Positions 59,184-64,000 of a stretch of 64,000 nt of DNA are shown in pieces. The notes under the pieces are model-generated. The model ran no database searches. It saw only the letters and a program-made list of their open reading frames with translations, and was not told the origin of the DNA. A program made the translations under genes and the position numbers. Position 1 is the first letter of the stretch. Each line of letters starts with the position of its first letter. Source of the DNA: JAHRAW01 sp965243285 (lineage in GTDB: Bacteria; Pseudomonadota; Gammaproteobacteria; Arenicellales; Poriferihabitantaceae); the NCBI GenBank assembly GCA_965243285.1, contig OZ251537.1, positions 1,798,001 to 1,862,000 on the forward strand, given 5' to 3'.

Positions 59184-60518
59184 ATGGCAAGTAAAATCCT
59201 ACATCGCCACACCGCCGCCGACCTGCCGGTGGCGGTCAGCGGCGCCGGCCCCTATTTGCGCGATAGCCGCGGCAAGCGTTATTTGGACGGCAGCGGCGGG
59301 GCCGCGGTGTCGTGCTTAGGCCACAATCACCCGGCCGTAGTCGACGCCATGCGAGAGCAGATGGCGCGCCTAAGTTACGCCCACACCGCCTTTTTCACCA
59401 CCGACACCTTAGAGGCGCTGGCGGATTTTATGGTGCAACACGCGCCGGATAATTTGCGCCACATCTATTTTGTAAGCGGCGGCTCCGAAGCCATGGAAGC
59501 GGCGCTAAAACTGGCGCGCCAGTATTTTCTCGAAATCGGCCAGCCGCAGCGCGCGCATTTCATCTCCCGCCGCCAGAGTTATCACGGCAACACCTTAGGC
59601 GCGTTAGCGGTGGGCGGCAACCCAGTGCGCCGCGCCCCGTACGCGCCGTTGTTGATGGCGACCAGCCGCATCGCGCCGTGCTACGCCTATCGCTACCGGC
59701 TGGATGATGAGTCGGAGCGCGCTTATGGATTACGCGCCGCCGATGAATTGGAGCAAAAAATCCTTGAAGTGGGCGAGGACCGCGTCATCGCCTTCATCGC
59801 CGAGCCGGTGGTCGGCGCCAGCGCCGGCGCGGTGCCGGCGGTGGGCGGATATTTCCAGCGCATCCGCGAAATTTGCGATAAATACGGCGTGCTGCTCATC
59901 GCCGATGAAGTGATGTGCGGCATGGGCCGAACCGGCGCGCTATACGCCCACCAGCAAGAGGCGGTGCGCGCCGATTTGGTCACGGTCGCCAAGGGCTTGG
60001 GCGGCGGCTATCAGCCCATCGGCGCCACTCTCATGGATAAAAAAATCTACGCCGCCATCGCCGACGGCTCCGGCGCCTTTCAACACGGCCACACCTATCT
60101 CGGCCACGCGGTGGCGGCGGCGGCGGCGTTAGCGGTGCAGCAAACCATCCACCAGCAGCGCTTGCTGGATAATGTTCAAGCCCGCGGCGCCGAATTGTGC
60201 GCTGCGCTGCAGCATCGTTTCGCCGCCCACCCCCACATCGGCGACATCCGCGGGCGCGGCTTATTTCTCGGGCTCGAATTAGTGCGCGACCGCGCCACCA
60301 AAGCCCCCTTCGCCGCCGAATCCGCTCTACACACCCACCTAAAAAAAACCGCCATGGACAACGGCTTGATGCTCTACCCCGGCAGCGGCACCATCGACGG
60401 CGCCCGCGGCCACCACATTCTGCTGGCGCCGGCATTCATCTATGAATCCGCGCATGTAGATGAGTTAGTGGATAAATTATCAACATCCGTAGACCAAACC
60501 ATTGCTGGATTGGATTGA
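59184..60518 (+). CDS. Class III aminotransferase (PLP-dependent)
   Basis: This 444-residue enzyme belongs to the ornithine/GABA/beta-alanine aminotransferase fold. Recognisable blocks are YLDGSGGAAVSCLGHNHPAV, the phosphate-binding FVSGGSEAMEAALKLARQYF, RRQSYHGNTLGALAVGGNP, the AFIAEPVVGASAGAVP strand, LLIADEVMCGMGRTGA with its PLP aspartate, and the Schiff-base lysine in VTVAKGLGGGYQPIGA. The length is normal. The group includes pyruvate-dependent transaminases of many amines, so the substrate is open. The next gene, a BKACE-family enzyme, could act in the same catabolic route, since relatives occur in lysine fermentation (inference). The stop codon lies inside the first unit of the TTGATGTTGGG array. 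Confidence 0.88.
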   Translation: MASKILHRHTAADLPVAVSGAGPYLRDSRGKRYLDGSGGAAVSCLGHNHPAVVDAMREQMARLSYAHTAFFTTDTLEALADFMVQHAPDNLRHIYFVSGGSEAMEAALKLARQYFLEIGQPQRAHFISRRQSYHGNTLGALAVGGNPVRRAPYAPLLMATSRIAPCYAYRYRLDDESERAYGLRAADELEQKILEVGEDRVIAFIAEPVVGASAGAVPAVGGYFQRIREICDKYGVLLIADEVMCGMGRTGALYAHQQEAVRADLVTVAKGLGGGYQPIGATLMDKKIYAAIADGSGAFQHGHTYLGHAVAAAAALAVQQTIHQQRLLDNVQARGAELCAALQHRFAAHPHIGDIRGRGLFLGLELVRDRATKAPFAAESALHTHLKKTAMDNGLMLYPGSGTIDGARGHHILLAPAFIYESAHVDELVDKLSTSVDQTIAGLD

Positions 60519-61198
60519 TGTTGGGTTGATGTTGGGTTGATGTTGGGTTGATGTTGGGTTGATGTTGGGTTGATTTTGATGTTGCTTTTGGCTTTTAACG
60601 TTTCACTCCCCCCCGTGCTTCATCTGGGGGGAGTCAAAGCAGAGCCGCGCCGACAGGCGTGGGCTGCTTCGGCGGGTAGCCAAATCAGGCAGCTTTATCG
60701 CCTGATTTGGTGGGGCGGCTGTTGATGTTGATGTTGATTTTGATTTGGCTGTTGCTTTTGCTGTTAAGGCTTTGCTCCACCCTATCTTTTTAGGGGGGAG
60801 CCAAAACTGGCGGCTTCATCGCCAGTTTTGGTGGGGGGTGCGTTTGATGTTGATGTTGATGTTGATGTTCGCTTTTGACTTTATTTTGACTTGATTTTGA
60901 CTTGGCTGTTGGTTTTTACCTTTCCCCTCATTTGGGCAGAATGAGTTGAAGATTTAAAGACAAAAGCAAAAAAACCAACATCAACAGCCCCCCACCAAAT
61001 CAGGCGATACAGCCGCCTGATTTGACTCCCCCCAGATGAGGCACGGGGGGGAGTGAAACATCAAAAGCAACATCAAAAGCAACATCAAAAGCAACAGCAA
61101 AAGCAACAGCAAAAGCAACATCAAAAGCAACATCAAAAGCCAAATCAAAAGCCCCCCAAATAGCACCCTAATAATGGGGATTTAGATATATAACTCCC
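60515..61198. repeat. Composite spacer element with right terminal motif
   Basis: Five copies of TTGATGTTGGG (60515-60569) begin at the aminotransferase stop. The T-rich arm has a double cassette at 60605-60714 (AAAGCAG stem followed by AAATCAGGC stem) and one at 60776-60839 (AAAACTGGCG). The centre near 60924-60946 reads CTCATTTGGGCAGAATGAG. The A-rich arm has a reversed AAATCAGGCG cassette at 60988-61053. The right terminus at 61175-61198 begins TGGGGATTTAGATATATAAC. There is no left terminus, as if the left end was lost at the gene boundary. No gene is seen. Confidence 0.8.
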
Positions 61199-61241
61199 AA
61201 AGATATCCACCAAAACTGCCGGATTCATCGCCAATTTTGGC

Positions 61242-61278
61242 GTCAATATCAATATCAATATCACTATCAATATCAATA
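61242..61278 (+). repeat. TCAATA microsatellite upstream of the BKACE gene
   Basis: A short run of TCAATA units with one TCACTA variant stands about 20 bases before the next ATG, in the place of a leader. Confidence 0.8.
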
Positions 61279-61297
61279 CCACCAATACCCCCAACCC

Positions 61298-62287
61298 ATG
61301 ACCAATCCCGCGCCGCTGTTGATTGGCGCCGCCCCTAACGGCGCCTACAAGACCCGCGACGAGCACGCCGAATTACCCATCACCGCATCGCAAATAGCGG
61401 CGGTGGCGGTCGGCGTGGTCGCAGCCGGGGCGGGAATGTTGCACCTACATGTGCGTGATGAAAAGGGCCGCCACACCTTAGATGCCGCCGCCTACCACGC
61501 CGCCATCGCCGCCATCCGCGCTGCGGTGGGCGAGGATTTATGCATCCAACTCACTAGCGAAGCCGCTAATCGATACGATGCCGACGCGCAACGCCAGGCC
61601 TTGCGCGCCATGGCCGACCTCGGCGGCTATGAAGCACTATCCATCGCCCCGCGAGAATTAATCCGCGACGCCGCCGATGCGCCACCAGCCGCGGATTTAC
61701 TGCGCCACCTCGTCGCCCGCGGGCTGGCGCTCCAATACATTTTGTATTCCACCGCCGACATCGCGAGTTATCAAACCTGGCGCGCCGCTGGCATCATCCC
61801 CGATGTCGGCCACTCGGTATTATTGGTGCTAGGCCGCCACGGCCACCAAATATCCACCCCAGACATCCTGCACCAAATGCTCGCCGCACTAAACGCCGAA
61901 TCGAATCCGCCCAATCCACCGTCACCGTCCAACCCGCCGAACCCGTCAAATCCGTCAAATCCGTCAAATCCGCCGAATCCGCCGAATCCGCCGAATCCGT
62001 CCAACCCGTCGAACTCACCCAATCCGCCCACCCCACCCAATTGGATGGTCTGCGCCTTCGGCCAGCACGAATTCGCCTGCCTACGCGAAGCCGCCACCCT
62101 CGGCGGCCATGTCCGCATCGGCTTCGAAAACACCCTATTTCTGAAATCCGGCCAACCCGCCCCCGACAACCCCAGCCTAATCACCCAATTCACCGCCCAC
62201 GGCAACCCCGCCGCCCGCCCCATCGCCACCGCTGCCCAAGTCCGAAACATTCTGCAGTCGAAAACTGTGATATACCCAGCCATGTGA
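61298..62287 (+). CDS. BKACE-family beta-keto acid cleavage enzyme (DUF849) with Pro-Asn insertion
   Basis: BKACE enzymes condense a beta-keto acid with acetyl-CoA and split it to acetoacetate and a CoA ester; the founding member is the 3-keto-5-aminohexanoate cleavage enzyme of lysine fermentation. The start LLIGAAPNGAYKTRDEHAEL and the metal-binding HxH in GMLHLHVRDEKGRH (His49, His51) are typical. CIQLTSEAANRYDA, a strand ending near SHSVLLVLGRHGH-like GHSVLLVLGR, and GGHVRIGFENTLFLKSGQPA follow. About 48 residues of Pro-Asn/Ser-Asn repeats (nt 61895-62040) split the fold between LAALNAES and NWMVCAFGQHEF, which are adjacent in relatives. The protein is 329 residues. Which keto acid it uses is unknown. 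Confidence 0.85.
   Translation: MTNPAPLLIGAAPNGAYKTRDEHAELPITASQIAAVAVGVVAAGAGMLHLHVRDEKGRHTLDAAAYHAAIAAIRAAVGEDLCIQLTSEAANRYDADAQRQALRAMADLGGYEALSIAPRELIRDAADAPPAADLLRHLVARGLALQYILYSTADIASYQTWRAAGIIPDVGHSVLLVLGRHGHQISTPDILHQMLAALNAESNPPNPPSPSNPPNPSNPSNPSNPPNPPNPPNPSNPSNSPNPPTPPNWMVCAFGQHEFACLREAATLGGHVRIGFENTLFLKSGQPAPDNPSLITQFTAHGNPAARPIATAAQVRNILQSKTVIYPAM
61895..62040 (+). repeat. In-frame AATCCGCCG/AATCCGTCA repeat in the BKACE gene
   Basis: Nine-base units AATCCGCCG, AATCCGTCA and AACCCGTCG run head to tail for about 48 codons and encode Asn-Pro-Pro or Asn-Pro-Ser. They are the opposite strand of the CGGATT/GGATTC units seen in other genes of the window. Confidence 0.9.
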
Positions 62288-62458
62288 ATCAGCACTTTGA
62301 TTTTTGCTTTTCGCTTTTCGCTTTTCGCTTCACGCTGTTGATTTTCACTTCATACTTTTTGATTTTAATTTTAACTTCCGCCTTTGATTTTGATTCCCCT
62401 CCCACCGAGAGAGAGTAAAATACATACAAACCCCCTAAACCCCCAAATAAAACTAAAA
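62288..62458 (+). repeat. Short T-rich arm without cassette
   Basis: TTTTCGCTTTTCGC and TTTTGATTTT units fill most of this spacer from 62295 to about 62400. CCCTCCCACCGAGAGAGAG follows, perhaps a decayed first hairpin, then A-rich DNA up to the next ATG. No gene is seen. Confidence 0.6.
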
Positions 62459-64000
62459 ATGCCGACCAACGCCCAACATTTTCTCGACACTTTCGCCAAG
62501 TTAACCGATAACAATCGCGATAAAGGTAGTTCGTTCGAGCGCCTAACCTGCGCCTGGCTGCGCGCCGCCGCCATCCATGCTCATCAGTTTAGGGAAGTTT
62601 ATTTATGGCGGGAATTCGCCGCCCAACACGACATGGGTGCGACCGACATCGGCATCGATTTAGTCGCCCGCACTTATGATGGCGAATATTGCGCCATCCA
62701 ATGCAAATTTTTAGCCAAAGATTACAACCTCGCCAAACAAGATATCGATTCCTTCTTCACCGCCTCCGGCAAAAGTTATGCCGGCATCGAATTCAGCCAT
62801 CGAATCATCATCACCACCACCGCCAACTGGACAAAACACGCCGAAACTGCCCTACAAAACCAACGCATTCCATGCTCCCGAATAGATTTCACCGCCGAAC
62901 TCGATGCCGCCGCCATCGACTGGGCAGCGGTGCAAGCCGTGCTGCCATCCTATGAATTCCAAGCTACCAGCGCCGCCGCCACCAACATCGCCGACCTAAA
63001 ACCTTCCGCTCCAGGTACAGCGGAGGTAGACCTAGCCGCGCTGCTAAAAAACATCTTGCCGTCCAAAAACAAAGCTGCCAAAAAAGAATTACGCCCGCAC
63101 CAAAGCCGAGCGCTAGCCGATGTACTCGCCAGATTAAAACAAGCCGACCGCGGCAAACTCATCATGGCGTGCGGCACCGGCAAAACCTTCACCGCCTTAA
63201 AAATATCCGAATGCCTAGCGCCGGATGGCGGCCACATATTATTCCTCGTGCCATCGCTGGCGCTGTTATCGCAAACCTTGCGCGAATGGTCGAATGATTC
63301 GGCGCGCTCGTTGCGCTGTTTTGCGGTGTGCTCGGATACCAAAGTGGGCCAAACCACCGAAGACATCAGCGTGCATGATTTAGCCATCCCGGCCACCACC
63401 GATGGCAAAAAACTCGCCGCCCAACTGACCAAACCGCAGCCGACAATCGCCGATAAACCACGCACCAATGTAATTTTCGCCACCTATCATTCCATCGATG
63501 TGGTGGCCGCCGCCCAGCAACATGGCGGCGCCGAATTCGACATCATCATCTGCGATGAAGCGCACCGCACCACCGGCGTCGAAGGCGTGGACAAAAGCGG
63601 CGCCATCAAGCAATCCCACTTCACCAAAGTACACCAAGCCGACTATCTGCGCGCCAAAAAACGCCTCTACATGACCGCCACGCCGCGCATTTACACCGAA
63701 GCGGCCAAAGCGCGCGCCAAAGAAATAGACGCCGGCATATTCTCCATGGATGATGTCGACAAGTATGGCGAAGAATTACACCGCCTAGATTTTTCCACCG
63801 CCGTCGGCCAGGGTTTATTGAGCGATTACAAGGTATTAATTTTGGCGGTGGACGAGCGCCATGTGAGTGCCGTCATGCAAGATGATTTTTCCAAAAACGG
63901 CGAGTTGGATTTATTAAGCGACACGGCAAAAATAATCGGTTGCTGGAATGGTTTGGCCGGCAAAAACCGCGACTCAGATAACCAAAAAGTACCCCGCATG
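62459..64000 (+). CDS. Type ISP restriction-modification enzyme, N-terminal part (3' end outside window)
   Basis: The frame opens at ATG 62459 and is still open at the window edge (514 codons). It starts with an Mrr-like nuclease domain: DKGSSFERLTCAWLR, then TDIGIDLVARTYDGEYCAIQ with Asp67 and the Q81-C-K83 of a PD-(D/E)xK site. A superfamily 2 helicase follows: LRPHQSRALADVL, Walker A GTGKT at 239-243, LFLVPSLALLSQTLREW, DEAH at 366-369 and TATPR near 405. This order is that of single-polypeptide type ISP enzymes (LlaGI/LlaBIII kind) or a related Mrr-helicase. In ISP enzymes a methyltransferase and target-recognition domain come next, which should lie beyond 64000. It would cut invading DNA in the cytoplasm after translocation. 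Confidence 0.8.
   Translation, partial: MPTNAQHFLDTFAKLTDNNRDKGSSFERLTCAWLRAAAIHAHQFREVYLWREFAAQHDMGATDIGIDLVARTYDGEYCAIQCKFLAKDYNLAKQDIDSFFTASGKSYAGIEFSHRIIITTTANWTKHAETALQNQRIPCSRIDFTAELDAAAIDWAAVQAVLPSYEFQATSAAATNIADLKPSAPGTAEVDLAALLKNILPSKNKAAKKELRPHQSRALADVLARLKQADRGKLIMACGTGKTFTALKISECLAPDGGHILFLVPSLALLSQTLREWSNDSARSLRCFAVCSDTKVGQTTEDISVHDLAIPATTDGKKLAAQLTKPQPTIADKPRTNVIFATYHSIDVVAAAQQHGGAEFDIIICDEAHRTTGVEGVDKSGAIKQSHFTKVHQADYLRAKKRLYMTATPRIYTEAAKARAKEIDAGIFSMDDVDKYGEELHRLDFSTAVGQGLLSDYKVLILAVDERHVSAVMQDDFSKNGELDLLSDTAKIIGCWNGLAGKNRDSDNQKVPRM

Overview
The window is a stretch of bacterial chromosome, GC-rich in its genes, with a gene set best matched by a gammaproteobacterium: the run rpmH-rnpA-yidD-yidC-mnmE, EttA, a YidC with a large periplasmic domain, MnmG, DUF1285, an NAD malic enzyme and type V-style autotransporters. 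Assignment is by protein family only; two very large surface adhesins, a transposase remnant and two defence-type loci suggest a host-associated or densely competitive lifestyle (inference).

Layout. 1-3081: 3' part of an Ig-repeat autotransporter. 3082-5184: repeat array carrying a broken IS1182-like element. 5268-7090: hrcA and a DUF1285 gene. 7508-10261: ettA and a HisN-like phosphatase (minus strand). 10457-14735: etfBA, an epoxide hydrolase and a zinc alcohol dehydrogenase. 14919-16710: an AT-richer AAA ATPase + PIN nuclease cassette. 17625-18998: a class III CoA transferase. 20044-24691: rpmH, rnpA, yidD, yidC, mnmE. 25664-29939: a MotA/ExbB-like channel protein and a MotB-like coiled-coil partner, then mnmG. 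30076-32291: divergent glutathione reductase and an orphan ParA. 33306-39127: a FemAB-like acyltransferase, a YiiX-like cysteine hydrolase, an ABC exporter and PPK2. 39825-41510: malic enzyme. 41883-57341: a 5152-residue autotransporter. 57935-62287: a small unknown protein, a DsbA-like protein, a class III aminotransferase and a BKACE-family enzyme. 62459-64000: the 5' part of a type ISP restriction enzyme.

Two features set this DNA apart. First, nearly every long spacer holds the same kind of composite element: a T-rich arm of short tandem repeats (TTTTGC, TTTTGGC, TTGATG and relatives), a central inverted repeat, and an A-rich arm that mirrors the first. Both arms carry two-hairpin cassettes whose second stem exists in at least four sequence versions with the pairing kept. 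Several copies end in a terminal motif of about 24 bp, and two copies have matching inverted termini at both ends. Second, conserved enzymes (MnmE, the CoA transferase, the BKACE enzyme, glutathione reductase, the FemAB-like protein, YidD, MnmG) carry in-frame low-complexity insertions or tails built from GATTCG-like units. In MnmE about 118 residues lie between G4 and G5; without them the length is close to 454. Repeat expansion therefore seems to act on both spacers and genes here.

No tRNA, rRNA, CRISPR array or convincing replication origin was seen. All family assignments come from reading motifs by eye; no database search was possible.
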